A DNA stretch of 64,000 nt from Candidatus Thorarchaeota archaeon (GTDB taxonomy: Archaea > Asgardarchaeota > Thorarchaeia > Thorarchaeales > Thorarchaeaceae): the NCBI GenBank assembly GCA_016839245.1, contig JAEOUN010000055.1, positions 1 through 64,000 of the forward strand, given 5' to 3'. A program made the position numbers and the translations under genes. Position 1 is the stretch's first letter. Every line of letters begins with the position of its first letter. A model generated the notes under the pieces. It was not told where the DNA came from. It made no database searches and saw only the letters and a list, made by a program, of their open reading frames with translations. Positions 1 through 8,973 of the stretch are shown here, piece after piece.

Positions 1-695
1 GAATTTGCACCAACAATGACATTATCCCCAATATCAGCTCCAGGTAGAACAACAGCATTGGCACCTATGGTGACATTGTTACCAAGTTGGACAGTCTTTA
101 GATATAATCTTCGACCTTCATACACATGGCCACTCAAAATTGCATCGTATCCAAAGAAGCAGTTGTCTCCAATTATCGTTCGCTCAGGATTGAATAGACG
201 GCCATTCCCAACAATGGTATTTCTACCAATCTTTGCTCCAAATGCCTGATGACGTGGTTTTGTATCCAAAAAGACTGAGAAGAATCCTGCAAAATATGGC
301 AATAGAATATAGTAGACTTCATAATATTCGTACAAGAGCCATTCTTCGGTCTCAGCTTCATAATATCCATCTGTGAGAAATGGAATTCCTCTTCGTGATA
401 GTTTGAACATACCCAATAAGGTACCGAGAAACACTCCATAGCAGGTTAGACCAAGTGGCACAAAAAGCACAAAGAGCCAGAAATAATCCACAATAAAGGG
501 ATGGAAGAGAGCTGTGAGACGAGGTCGAGCAAATTCATAGATGGTCACAAAAGGCCAACCCAAGCTATTTAGAAATGTAGTCACATTTTGCATCACATAC
601 GCAAAAAGAATGATCGCTGGAATTGCTGCGATAGTTAGACTCGCCATGATTGATAAGACCATGTAGAGGGTGTATCTAATAGATCTGGCTCTCAT
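1..695 (-). CDS. Membrane-anchored hexapeptide-repeat (left-handed beta-helix) acyltransferase-like protein, C-terminus cut by window edge
   Basis: Reading leftward from an ATG at 695 gives about 231 codons with no stop before the window edge, so the C-terminus is missing. The N-terminal half has two long hydrophobic stretches (about residues 8-32 and 60-90), which are likely membrane helices. The last 70 residues have the period-six [LIV]-G-x-x pattern of left-handed beta-helix transferases (for example IGRNTIVGNG and LGNNVTIGANAVV). Family knowledge points to an acetyl/acyl-transferase acting on a sugar or lipid at the membrane; the substrate cannot be told. An AT-rich TATA-like stretch lies about 40 nt upstream on the minus strand. 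It is divergent from the lipid reductase gene at 840. Confidence 0.75.
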   Translation of the reverse strand, partial: MRARSIRYTLYMVLSIMASLTIAAIPAIILFAYVMQNVTTFLNSLGWPFVTIYEFARPRLTALFHPFIVDYFWLFVLFVPLGLTCYGVFLGTLLGMFKLSRRGIPFLTDGYYEAETEEWLLYEYYEVYYILLPYFAGFFSVFLDTKPRHQAFGAKIGRNTIVGNGRLFNPERTIIGDNCFFGYDAILSGHVYEGRRLYLKTVQLGNNVTIGANAVVLPGADIGDNVIVGAN

Positions 696-839
696 GCTTT
701 GCACTTCTGGGATTCTTCAATAATCTGAGTTTGTATTATACTTATCCAAATATCAAAAGATGTTGACTGCAGTTCTTCAGGGAAAGAGATATAGATACTG
801 GAATTTGTTGAGAGGCATATCTCTTTGGGTGACTTGACG

Positions 840-2069
840 ATGACGTATGATGTGATTGTAGCTGGCACAGGTCCAGCTGGACTAATGACCACAGAACAGA
901 CTTCAAAATTCGGACTAAAGACACTTGTTCTCGAGAGACGTCAATCTGTTACAGACTCCCTCATGGGTGAACTTGTTACCGATAAGGCATTGAAATTCCT
1001 CCGAGTCAAACCAAGCTCAGAGTATATTGGAAATAAATTCACATCTATTGTTGGGGAGAGTCTCGACACAGGTGCAAACATTGTTGTAGATAGGACACTC
1101 CTGGGCAATTCGTATCTCCTTGATGAAGATAAGTGTCAAGAGTTGATGAGGGATCGGGCACTTGCAGATGGCGCAGAGTTTCGATACAGAGCAAGAGTCA
1201 AATCAGTCATTAAAGAAGGAAAGGCAGTAGTCGGAGTAAAGTACAATCAGGAAGATGAAGAACGAGCTGGCATCACTGTTGGTGCAGATGGATCATTTAG
1301 TAGGGTCTCTGAAACTGCAGGATTCACACATTCAAAGTGGTTGTTGAGCTACGGATATCGTTTCAAGTTATCAAATTGTAAAGGAATTGATCCTAAGGTT
1401 GCATACTTCTTCGTTGGAAAAGATGTAGGATTAGGTTATCTTTGGCTCTATCCACGCTCAGAGACAGAAGTCAATCTAGGCATCGGCAGGGTGCCATCAT
1501 CAAGGGCGAATTGGGAAAAATTACCACCCATGAAAGAGGTTCTTCGTAAATATATGAAGATGCATCCAGAAACCCAGAATGCAAAGATTGCTTCAATTAA
1601 TGGCGGCGTTGTCCCATGTGCGGGTATCATCCCACGGTTCACGGATGCAGGTGTAGCACTATGTGGAAATTCAGCAGGACAGGTTTCATCTATCGTTGGT
1701 GGCGGTGTCACTACGTGTCTCCACGCAGGACAGTTACTTGCGCGACATGTAAAACGAATGGTTGATTCAAATGACTTCTCAAAGAAGAGTGTTCAACAAT
1801 ATGAGAAGGACTATAGAAAGTCGAAACTCGCATCCAATATCACTAATACTGGAAAAGGCATGTGGGCAGTATCCAAATATGCCATGTTCAATGACCCAAT
1901 TGCAGCAGCAGAGATTGTCCTAGGACAACTTGACGCTCAGACATTGAATGAGCTAATCCAAGGACATGCCAGTGTTGCAACGTACATGACATTAATGACA
2001 GATTTTCTCCCAATGGTAGCAAGGATTGGAATTGGATACATGCGAGCTATTGCTGTGAGTGGACCCTAA
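840..2069 (+). CDS. Geranylgeranyl reductase family FAD-dependent oxidoreductase
   Basis: This 409-aa flavoprotein has an N-terminal Rossmann FAD motif (VAGTGPAG at residues 7-14), a second FAD contact (GADGSFSRV near residue 149) and a C-terminal GNSAG...GGG segment near residue 276. That combination and the length fit digeranylgeranylglycerophospholipid reductases, which saturate the isoprenoid chains of archaeal lipids using FAD and reduced ferredoxin or another donor. Related enzymes reduce geranylgeranyl groups in other compounds, so the exact substrate is inferred. The ATG at 840 is preferred over an upstream TTG because GGGTGA lies 7 nt before it and the FAD motif then sits at the very N-terminus. 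It is followed by a GC-rich intergenic locus and is probably monocistronic. Confidence 0.85.
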   Translation: MTYDVIVAGTGPAGLMTTEQTSKFGLKTLVLERRQSVTDSLMGELVTDKALKFLRVKPSSEYIGNKFTSIVGESLDTGANIVVDRTLLGNSYLLDEDKCQELMRDRALADGAEFRYRARVKSVIKEGKAVVGVKYNQEDEERAGITVGADGSFSRVSETAGFTHSKWLLSYGYRFKLSNCKGIDPKVAYFFVGKDVGLGYLWLYPRSETEVNLGIGRVPSSRANWEKLPPMKEVLRKYMKMHPETQNAKIASINGGVVPCAGIIPRFTDAGVALCGNSAGQVSSIVGGGVTTCLHAGQLLARHVKRMVDSNDFSKKSVQQYEKDYRKSKLASNITNTGKGMWAVSKYAMFNDPIAAAEIVLGQLDAQTLNELIQGHASVATYMTLMTDFLPMVARIGIGYMRAIAVSGP

Positions 2070-2080
2070 TCAAAAATCAA

Positions 2081-2198
2081 CATTAAAAAGAAGAGAAGCA
2101 GGGACACCCCCCGTGCCGCCTGCTTCGTAACACCCTGTACCATGCCCGTTGTGGATCACCGTAAAGCCATCCACCCGGAGTGCAGCAAGCAGCTGCAT
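2081..2198 (-). ncRNA. Candidate structured small RNA (GC-rich, minus strand)
   Basis: Between the lipid reductase gene and the regulator triplet lies about 100 bases with roughly 63 percent GC (hand count) in an AT-rich setting. On the minus strand a TATA-like stretch (2217-2230) is centred about 26 nt before 2198, which would start transcription at the edge of the GC-rich segment. The RNA would contain a TGCAGC/GCTGCA hairpin (2196-2181), a GTGGAT/ATCCAC hairpin (2174-2151) and an 8-bp GAAGCAGG/CCTGCTTC hairpin (2126-2095) followed by TCTTCTTTTT, like an intrinsic terminator. A 42-codon frame starts at the predicted transcription start (ATG 2198), but it runs through the terminator-like hairpin, so I favour RNA over peptide. 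No known RNA family is recognised. Confidence 0.35.
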
Positions 2199-2216
2199 TT
2201 TTCTTATAGAATAACA

Positions 2217-2230
2217 GATTATATATATGG
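2217..2230 (-). promoter_or_regulatory. TATA-like box for the minus-strand GC-rich locus
   Basis: On the minus strand the sequence reads CCATATATATAATC. Its centre lies about 26 nt before position 2198, the usual archaeal TATA-to-start distance, where the GC-rich structured segment begins. No transcript data are available. Confidence 0.35.
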
Positions 2231-2298
2231 TTTGGTTGTATACAGTCATCAAGTTAGTAACTATAGTATTTTATGAGTTACTCAATGGCAAATAGGAA

Positions 2299-3333
2299 AT
2301 GACACTGATGCCTACTAATGATAATCTTTCAGAGACTTTGGAGTTATGCGGATTTATCACTGGAGAGAGGCAAGAATCCAGATCGATGAATATTCTTGGG
2401 ATAATTCTTAGACTTCAAAGAAATCCTCGAATACCCTTGAAATTCAATGAGATCTATAGTCAACTTGTGAGAGAGGATCCAAATACCAATCTAACAAAAG
2501 CATGGGTCCATCGAGTATTGAAATCTCTAGTTGAAGCAGAACTTATTCGATTCGAAAATCCAACAGCACATCGAAAACGGTACATAGCTGATGTAAACAC
2601 GATAATGGCAGGTCTTGAAAAGCTCAAGACGCAGAAATTGAAAGATTTAGAGTTAAAAGAGAGTGGAATCAGGTCAGAGAAGGAAAAATTGAGTGCTCTT
2701 GATTGTGGCAAAGTCGCTCAAGATCTCATCGAGAGCGTAACTGGGAGAAAAGAAGAGGTAAGCTCTCGGATTGTCAGAGGAGTTGATGAGCTGCACAGGG
2801 TATTGAGATATAACATACTAGATTTAGTAAAGAAAGGAGATATTATCAGAGCCACTTTATTGTGGGTAGGACCGTGGATTGATGACACAGTAAAAGATCG
2901 AGTTGGAAGATTCTTTGAAGCTGCGGAGCGAGGAGCGGATATTAGATACTTGGTCACTACAGACCTCTTCAAGCTCGAATCTAATGATGTGGCTCGAAAG
3001 ATTTTAGGGGAATTGGGGAGTACAGTACGAAAAATAATGGAAATGAGAGAACGTGGAATAAAATTCGATGCTCGATTTTATGCAGGACCTAAAACATACA
3101 ATCAGATAAGTTTCAATCGCGATAGTACCGCACTAATCATTAATGAAAACCCAGTGACTGCTACTTGGATCACTAGAAAATTCAATCCAGACCTGATTGA
3201 TAATGCTGTAAAATCCTTTGATAATGATTGGAAAAAGGCAAAATCCATATTTGAATTAACTCCGAAGGATTTTGAAGATATGAAAGTAGGACACAGTGAC
3301 TTAATTAGAAAGATGTTGATGGGTGATAAATAA
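2299..3333 (+). CDS. Winged-helix regulator-like protein, first of three tandem paralogs
   Basis: This 344-aa protein has an N-terminal winged-helix region (about residues 30-100; a hydrophobic helix, then TKAWVHRVLKSLVEAELI as a plausible recognition helix and wing). A charged, probably coiled-coil linker follows (about 105-135), and then an alpha/beta C-terminal domain of about 180 residues. The C-terminal part recalls the PLD-like effector domain of TrmB-type archaeal regulators, but I see no HKD catalytic motif, so a sensing rather than enzymatic role is inferred. The end pattern ATWI.RK.NP.L.D.A..SFD recurs in the two downstream genes, showing the three are paralogs. A second ATG lies at 2308; neither start has a strong Shine-Dalgarno sequence. 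Confidence 0.65.
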   Translation: MTLMPTNDNLSETLELCGFITGERQESRSMNILGIILRLQRNPRIPLKFNEIYSQLVREDPNTNLTKAWVHRVLKSLVEAELIRFENPTAHRKRYIADVNTIMAGLEKLKTQKLKDLELKESGIRSEKEKLSALDCGKVAQDLIESVTGRKEEVSSRIVRGVDELHRVLRYNILDLVKKGDIIRATLLWVGPWIDDTVKDRVGRFFEAAERGADIRYLVTTDLFKLESNDVARKILGELGSTVRKIMEMRERGIKFDARFYAGPKTYNQISFNRDSTALIINENPVTATWITRKFNPDLIDNAVKSFDNDWKKAKSIFELTPKDFEDMKVGHSDLIRKMLMGDK

Positions 3334-3371
3334 CAAGATTCTGAAACATGAGTAAAGGGAGGAATGAGGGA

Positions 3372-4280
3372 ATGCCTGACGAAGTTTTACAGAGTATTTT
3401 GGATACGCTTTGGATTGATCTCAATAGTAAGGACATGGTTGTTCTAGGCGCACTCCTAAAATCACAGAACAATCTAAAGATGTTTGTGGATTTTGAAGTA
3501 TTAAGAGCTCAACTGGAAGTTGATGAGGGAGGAAGAAAAGGAAAGGATCCACTTGTCTATAGAAGTCTCTCTGCACTAGAGAAAGTAGGATACATACAAG
3601 TAGATAGAAGTGAGTATAAACATGGATATAACTCAAATGTAAAGCTCATTCATAATGTGTTTAAAGATATGATTCAAAATAGAATTAAAGCATTGGATGA
3701 AGAAATAAAAGCGCTTGACAAGGAAATTGAAATTATATCAAATATCGATACAGGACAATTGCAATCACAATTCGTAGATCTGATTGCTGGAGAGAGGGAA
3801 TTAGAGAAGCCAGTCTTTGCCGAGGGTTGGGAGAATATTCTCCAATTACTTGATGATAAAATCTATAGAAACTTGAAAAAAAGAGATATTGTACGAATTA
3901 CGATGGAGTGGTTGCAGCGTTTTAATCCTTTAACACTGGAACGGATAGATATTGTTGAGAAGTTACTGAAAAAAGGAGTCATCTTTAGAGGATTAGAACA
4001 CAAGAAGATCAACTCCAAAGAAACTGTAGCACGCGTGAATTTACTAAGCAAATGGAAGTCGCAAGGATATAATCCAGAATATAGGATTAATCCCAGAGAG
4101 GATGCCACATATCAATTCATTGCACGAAATTCTGAAGGACTTGTTCTCATTGTTTCTGAAATGCCATTATCAGCGACTTGGATTCCGAGAGAGTCAAATC
4201 CAGAACTTGTTGATGATGCAATACATAGCTTTGATTCTGATTATGAGAGTGGAGTTGATGTCAGTATGGAGGAGGAATAG
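3372..4280 (+). CDS. Winged-helix regulator-like protein, second tandem paralog
   Basis: This is a 302-aa paralog of its upstream and downstream neighbours. An N-terminal winged-helix region (about 25-95) is followed by a Lys/Glu-rich coiled coil (about 105-135, ALDEEIKALDKEIE) and an alpha/beta C-terminal domain that ends in the shared pattern SATWIPRESNPELVDDAI.SFD. I chose the ATG at 3372 because GGGAGG ends 9 nt before it; an in-frame ATG at 3348 would add eight residues. It sits 38 nt after the first paralog and directly abuts the third, so the three are probably one transcript. Ligand and DNA target are unknown. Confidence 0.65.
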   Translation: MPDEVLQSILDTLWIDLNSKDMVVLGALLKSQNNLKMFVDFEVLRAQLEVDEGGRKGKDPLVYRSLSALEKVGYIQVDRSEYKHGYNSNVKLIHNVFKDMIQNRIKALDEEIKALDKEIEIISNIDTGQLQSQFVDLIAGERELEKPVFAEGWENILQLLDDKIYRNLKKRDIVRITMEWLQRFNPLTLERIDIVEKLLKKGVIFRGLEHKKINSKETVARVNLLSKWKSQGYNPEYRINPREDATYQFIARNSEGLVLIVSEMPLSATWIPRESNPELVDDAIHSFDSDYESGVDVSMEEE

Positions 4281-5243
4281 ATGAGAACATTCAATTTGGA
4301 AACTGAGAAAGTACTTGAAAAACTCGGAATTGATATCAAGTCTAATCTGATAACAGTCTTCAAGTCTATTCTTTTAGCAGCAGGAGGACTGACAACCTCA
4401 GTGACTTTCAACGAGATATCCGCTCATTTGAAGAAGTTTGAGGGTAAACGATTTACAAAGGCGTATTTGTACAGATTGATCAAAGAACTCGAAGTGAGTG
4501 GATTCATAACCGCTGATCCTATTCAACATCCAAAGGAATATGCAATTACGCAGGTGGAACTCACAAAAACACTTGAACAAAAACGCAACAAGGCACTTTC
4601 ATCACTACTCTCAAATCGACAAGATCTAACAACAAAACTCAACCTGCTGAAAAGTACGAATCCTCAGGATTTTGCAATTACAGTATATGATCAACTTGTA
4701 GGAGCTCCGACGATTGTTGGTTCAATGATCATAGAGGGAATCGAGAATGTCCGCACAGCGGTAATTAGGGAGTTTGCAGAAGTTGCTAAGGCAGGTGATA
4801 TAGTAAGGGTCCTAGCACCTGGAAGTCTTCTTGACGGTGGCCTTGAACAGAGTGGACTAGCAGAAAAGAGATTGATGGATAGATCTGTTGATGGAGTTAA
4901 AATGGCGGGCGTGATGATTCCTCAAAAACATCATGAGTTCACTACAGAACTGATTATCAATTATCTGAGAAATATGGGGGATTCACTAAGAATTCATGCA
5001 GAATCAGGAAATCTTACTCTCAAAGTAGCAAAAGAATACTGCACTACATATCGTATGGTCACTCTGAACAATGAAAAAATTCTCTTGTACCTAACACACT
5101 CAGCTGAATCAGACATAGCTGCATTAATTCACCGCAAGGACAATCCAGGGGTTATTGATGATGCTATTAGAACTTTTGACCGGCTTTTTGAAGAAGGACT
5201 TAACATTATGGATATTGTGAAAAAATCTATTACACCACACTAA
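4281..5243 (+). CDS. Winged-helix regulator-like protein, third tandem paralog
   Basis: A 320-aa protein of the same design: winged helix (about 20-90, with FTKAYLYRLIKELEVSGFI), linker, and C-terminal alpha/beta domain ending DNPGVIDDAIRTFDRLFEEG. Its ATG directly follows the TAG of the previous gene and has GGAGGAGGA inside that gene's last codons, so translation is likely coupled. The TAA stop overlaps the stop of the DHH phosphoesterase gene on the opposite strand. The first and third copies share FTKA/LTKAW..R..K.L.EAELI-type helices, so these regions may bind related DNA sites. Function beyond probable transcriptional regulation is unknown. Confidence 0.65.
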   Translation: MRTFNLETEKVLEKLGIDIKSNLITVFKSILLAAGGLTTSVTFNEISAHLKKFEGKRFTKAYLYRLIKELEVSGFITADPIQHPKEYAITQVELTKTLEQKRNKALSSLLSNRQDLTTKLNLLKSTNPQDFAITVYDQLVGAPTIVGSMIIEGIENVRTAVIREFAEVAKAGDIVRVLAPGSLLDGGLEQSGLAEKRLMDRSVDGVKMAGVMIPQKHHEFTTELIINYLRNMGDSLRIHAESGNLTLKVAKEYCTTYRMVTLNNEKILLYLTHSAESDIAALIHRKDNPGVIDDAIRTFDRLFEEGLNIMDIVKKSITPH

Positions 5244-6322
5244 TCTTGGGATTCAACCAACCATTCTTTACTCTTTGAAAGGGTAAGAAAAAGATCATCA
5301 CATACTGCTTGGAAGTTCTCATAAAGCCCATATTCGCCTCCTGCAGCAAAGGGATGACCACCTCCATTAAATAGCTTTGCAGCCATATTACAAAGGACGG
5401 TTTCGTGTCCTCTTCGAAAACCCAACATTCCACCTTGACTCAGCATGAGTAAGAGGTCTGCAATTTGGAGAGACTTGCCATCAAACTCCAAATTCTCTGG
5501 ATTGGAGGAAAAGGTGCCCATGTCTGTCGAGGTCACACCGCTGGGTATCTCTACAACACGAACAAGTCGATCATGAATAATATTATCGCAATGACCTGCC
5601 AAAGCCTTTCGCATTTTCTTGGTCTTATCTTTTCGATAATGTTCGACTCTTTGCTGTAATAATTGATCATTAAATTTCTGGATTGTCTCGTTCCATACAC
5701 CGTTAATGCCAAACTCAGCAAGTTGGGAGAGAAGAGGATAGAGAGCATCAGATGTGTCCTCTTTCCGATCAATCGCTCCAAACCGAATGACTGAAACAGC
5801 ATCTGTTAGGGCATTAGCGATAGGTATCTCACGAAGATTAAAATCAGTATCATGCGCAATCTCTGCCAATCGTTCGCAGATTGGATCGCGAGGCATCAAC
5901 ACCTTGTGAACAATCTCAGCAGCACAATGATCATGATTTACTCTAAGAATTGGCTTATTTTGGAGAGAGAGAATTGTCTTGACAGCCTTCTCAGACCACT
6001 GATGATGATCAAGCCAAACAACTCTGCAGCCTTGTGAAACTGCACGGGTTAAGCCGGGAAGGACCAAGGGCAGTGTGGTATCATCTACTCCCAGATCAGA
6101 TATAACAATCAATGTATTTCGTCTTGTCGCTACACTTGAAAAGACAGCTTCGAAAGCTCCATAGTCAGTAAGAGTAACACTGAATTCGAGTCCTTTGGAC
6201 TTTGCATAACGCCAAACAATTGCTGCTGAGCTTAGCCCATCTACATCCTTGTCATGTGAAATAGCATGGAGTGAACTAATCGAGGATTTCTGCGTGCTCG
6301 TACTATCTTGTTCAGTAGGCAT
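5240..6322 (-). CDS. DHH/DHHA1 family phosphoesterase
   Basis: This 360-aa protein has the DHH superfamily signatures: SHDKDVDG near residues 20-28, an isolated D..VDD element, DHHQW near 105 (the motif that names the family), and GGGHPFAAGGE near 320, the DHHA1 substrate-binding loop. Family members are Mn2+-dependent phosphoesterases (RecJ-like nucleases, oligoribonucleases, cyclic dinucleotide phosphodiesterases); which substrate applies here is not visible. The ATG at 6322 is preferred because an upstream extension would have no family similarity and would overlap the start of the divergent iorA gene. Divergent promoters must lie in the 100 bases between 6322 and 6423. Confidence 0.8.
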   Translation of the reverse strand: MPTEQDSTSTQKSSISSLHAISHDKDVDGLSSAAIVWRYAKSKGLEFSVTLTDYGAFEAVFSSVATRRNTLIVISDLGVDDTTLPLVLPGLTRAVSQGCRVVWLDHHQWSEKAVKTILSLQNKPILRVNHDHCAAEIVHKVLMPRDPICERLAEIAHDTDFNLREIPIANALTDAVSVIRFGAIDRKEDTSDALYPLLSQLAEFGINGVWNETIQKFNDQLLQQRVEHYRKDKTKKMRKALAGHCDNIIHDRLVRVVEIPSGVTSTDMGTFSSNPENLEFDGKSLQIADLLLMLSQGGMLGFRRGHETVLCNMAAKLFNGGGHPFAAGGEYGLYENFQAVCDDLFLTLSKSKEWLVESQD

Positions 6323-6422
6323 TTCATTTCTAGAGAATAGTTCATTACTCCCTTTTTTTCTTTTCTGGAAAAGCCTTTCAAATTCGAAAGTGTTTTTTGA
6401 TACACTGCAACGTCGTATAGTA

Positions 6423-8273
6423 ATGAAACAGTCTAATAATGAGAGATTACTAAGTGGAAATGAAGCTCTGGCAAGAGGCGCTATAGAGGCAGGAATAGGT
6501 TTCTGTGCATCATATCCCGGTACTCCTTCGACAGAGATAACCACAGAGCTTCAAAATGTAGCAGAAGAACATAATCTCTATGTAGAGTGGAGTGTTAATG
6601 AGAAGGTTGCAGTAGAATCTGCTGCAGGAGCTAGTTGGGCAGGAGTCCCTGCAATGAGTGCAATGAAGTCACTTGGTATGAATGTAGCCTCTGACTTCTT
6701 GCTTAACCTAAACCTATCCGGTTCTGGAAAGGGGGGACTTGTTATTGTTGTCTGCGATGATCCCCGAGGTCATAGTTCGAGCAATGAGCAGGATTCAAGA
6801 TTCTATGCAAAAGCAGCACAAATTCCGCTGCTAGAACCTTCAACATATCAGGAAGCCAAAGATCTTGTACCCTATGCATTGAAGATTTCACAGGATTTTG
6901 AGATTCCTGTAATAATTCGAAGTACAACCCGACTTAGCCACTCAAGTGGACTGGTTAAGCTTGGCCACATTCCGGAAAGAAAATGGAGCGCAAAGATCCC
7001 AAGAAGAAATCTATTCAATGTACCTAATCCTCATTATAAGCATCAGCAACTGCTTGATAAAATGCAGAAGATATCGGAGCAGTTCTCCAGAACAAAATGG
7101 AATAAGAAACCCGTAGGTACTAATAATGAGATCCTTATAGTATCTAGTGGTGTGAGTCATCGATACTCAAGAGAAGCAATACAACTTCTAAGTTTGGATT
7201 GTGCTGATACATTGAAGCTAGTAACTACATATCCGTTGCCTGAAGATTTGGTTGCAAGTTCTTTATCCATCGCGAAGGCAGTCCTCTTCTCTGAGGAGAT
7301 AGACCCATTCATAGAGAACGAGGTGAGAGCACTCTCAGTTAATCAGGAAAACCGCCCTAGGTTCCATGGAAAGAGAACAGGGATTATTCCTGCATATGGC
7401 GAGATGACAACGGACATTATGAAAAGCGCACTCTTGGAGTTGTTGGGAGAGAAAGGAAAACAAAGGGAACAGGTGTACCCGGATCTATTAGCTAGTCGTC
7501 CTCTTACATTCTGTGCAGGATGTACCCACCGAAATGTCTACTGGGCCATTAGAAAGGTAAGAAAACGACTTGGAGAGAAGCTCTTCGTGGCAGGAGACAT
7601 AGGATGTTATTCACTTGGTGTATTTTATGATGATGCTATGAATTCGATGCAAGCAATGGGATCGGGAATTGGTGTAGCGTCAGGTCTTGGACAATTAGAA
7701 CGGTTTGGTCTTGACGAAAAGATAATTGCTGTGGCAGGGGACTCAACTTTCTTTCATGCATGTATACCGGGTCTTGTGAATGCCAAGCATAAAGGAGCAG
7801 ATTTGACATTTATCATATTGGACAATGCAACAACAGCAATGACAGGATTCCAAGTCCACCCGGGATCCAAATATCAAAATAAGAATTTACGGCGAGTGAA
7901 GATTGAAAATATTGTGCAATCGCTTGATCCAGACTATTACGCAAAAGGTGATGCGACGGACATCCCTAGTCTAATAGAACTACTCTATTCTACTGTTAAA
8001 TTAGAGGGTCTAAAGGTACTCATTTTAGATAGCATCTGCAGACTAGAAGAGGGAAGACGTGAGATCATTTCCGAAAAAAATCCAGTCATGATTGATGAAA
8101 ACCTCTGTCGTGGCGAGTCATGTAAGATATGCTCATCAGAATTTAGCTGCCCTGCAATAAGTTGGGACATTGAACGCAAGTGTCCGATAATTCTCGATCA
8201 ACTATGTATTAACTGCTTGGCGTGTATAGAAATCTGTCCTCATAATGCAATAAAGGCGGGAGAAACAGAATGA
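6423..8273 (+). CDS. iorA: Indolepyruvate:ferredoxin oxidoreductase alpha subunit
   Basis: This 616-aa protein matches IorA in architecture: an N-terminal pyrimidine-binding domain (YPGTPSTE near residue 30), a central domain, a thiamine-diphosphate domain (GDIGCYSLG near 391, GDSTFFH near 439, then D-NATTAMTG) and a C-terminal double [4Fe-4S] ferredoxin domain (about 555-612). IorAB oxidises aryl pyruvates from aromatic amino acids to aryl-acetyl-CoA, passing electrons to ferredoxin. The first cluster motif is CX4CX2CX5CP, two residues longer than the usual CX2C opening; the second is a normal CX2CX2CX3CP. The start at 6423 is set by homology to the family N-terminus (LLSGNEALARGA). Its stop overlaps the iorB start. 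Confidence 0.92.
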   Translation: MKQSNNERLLSGNEALARGAIEAGIGFCASYPGTPSTEITTELQNVAEEHNLYVEWSVNEKVAVESAAGASWAGVPAMSAMKSLGMNVASDFLLNLNLSGSGKGGLVIVVCDDPRGHSSSNEQDSRFYAKAAQIPLLEPSTYQEAKDLVPYALKISQDFEIPVIIRSTTRLSHSSGLVKLGHIPERKWSAKIPRRNLFNVPNPHYKHQQLLDKMQKISEQFSRTKWNKKPVGTNNEILIVSSGVSHRYSREAIQLLSLDCADTLKLVTTYPLPEDLVASSLSIAKAVLFSEEIDPFIENEVRALSVNQENRPRFHGKRTGIIPAYGEMTTDIMKSALLELLGEKGKQREQVYPDLLASRPLTFCAGCTHRNVYWAIRKVRKRLGEKLFVAGDIGCYSLGVFYDDAMNSMQAMGSGIGVASGLGQLERFGLDEKIIAVAGDSTFFHACIPGLVNAKHKGADLTFIILDNATTAMTGFQVHPGSKYQNKNLRRVKIENIVQSLDPDYYAKGDATDIPSLIELLYSTVKLEGLKVLILDSICRLEEGRREIISEKNPVMIDENLCRGESCKICSSEFSCPAISWDIERKCPIILDQLCINCLACIEICPHNAIKAGETE

Positions 8274-8878
8274 GAGATCCATTCAATATCCTGATTGCTG
8301 GAGTTGGCGGACAAGGCAATCTTGTATGTGGGAGGGTTCTAGCTGAAACAACCATCCAGCAGGGTCTGAGACCTGTCGTCTGTGACACATTCGGAGCTTC
8401 AAGAAGAGGTGGAAGTGTCTTAACCCATCTACGAATAGGAAAGGTTGATTGGGCACCCTTGATACCAATGGGAGAAGCTGACCTTCTTATCGGATTGGAG
8501 CCTCTTGAGACCCTTCGTGCATCTATGGATTTTGCAGGAGAAAGAACTGTATCAATTGTAAATCTTTCAAAGATGCCTCCAGTCAGTGTCAATCAGGGAG
8601 AAGAGCAGTATCCTCCATTGAAGAAAATCATAGAGGTTCTTGAAGACCAATGTAAGAGAGTCTATGTGTTTGATACTGATGCCGCACTTAGAGCCGTAGG
8701 AACAAAACGAGTACTCAATGCATTCATGCTTGGAGTATTATCTGTTATTGATGAATGTCCATTCCCGCAGAGGGCATTAAGGACAGTAGTTGAAAGAATC
8801 TTGGGACAAGAACCGACCAATATCAAAGCCTTTGATATAGGCATTCAAGAATATGGAAGGGTGTTTGGGAACTACTAG
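8270..8878 (+). CDS. iorB: Indolepyruvate:ferredoxin oxidoreductase beta subunit
   Basis: A 202-aa protein of the 2-oxoacid oxidoreductase gamma/beta fold, with the typical N-terminal GVGGQGN loop (residues 11-17) and ASRRGGSV..H, which in this family helps bind coenzyme A. The ATG overlaps the iorA stop as ATGA, so the two subunits are translationally coupled. The length is normal for IorB. Together with IorA it forms the cytosolic enzyme that oxidises aryl pyruvates. Confidence 0.9.
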   Translation: MRDPFNILIAGVGGQGNLVCGRVLAETTIQQGLRPVVCDTFGASRRGGSVLTHLRIGKVDWAPLIPMGEADLLIGLEPLETLRASMDFAGERTVSIVNLSKMPPVSVNQGEEQYPPLKKIIEVLEDQCKRVYVFDTDAALRAVGTKRVLNAFMLGVLSVIDECPFPQRALRTVVERILGQEPTNIKAFDIGIQEYGRVFGNY

Positions 8879-8973
8879 ACACCAAATCTACTACTGAAAA
8901 CTGCAAATATTTTTAACATATTCATACAAAAAAAGTGCAGGTAGGGTAGCGGAGTAACACTACAATATACTTC

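Noticed and set aside
2070..2252. A 60-aa minus-strand protein in the GC-rich locus
   Set aside because: Its composition follows from GC-rich hairpins and the frame runs through a terminator-like stem and T-tract; RNA is the better reading.
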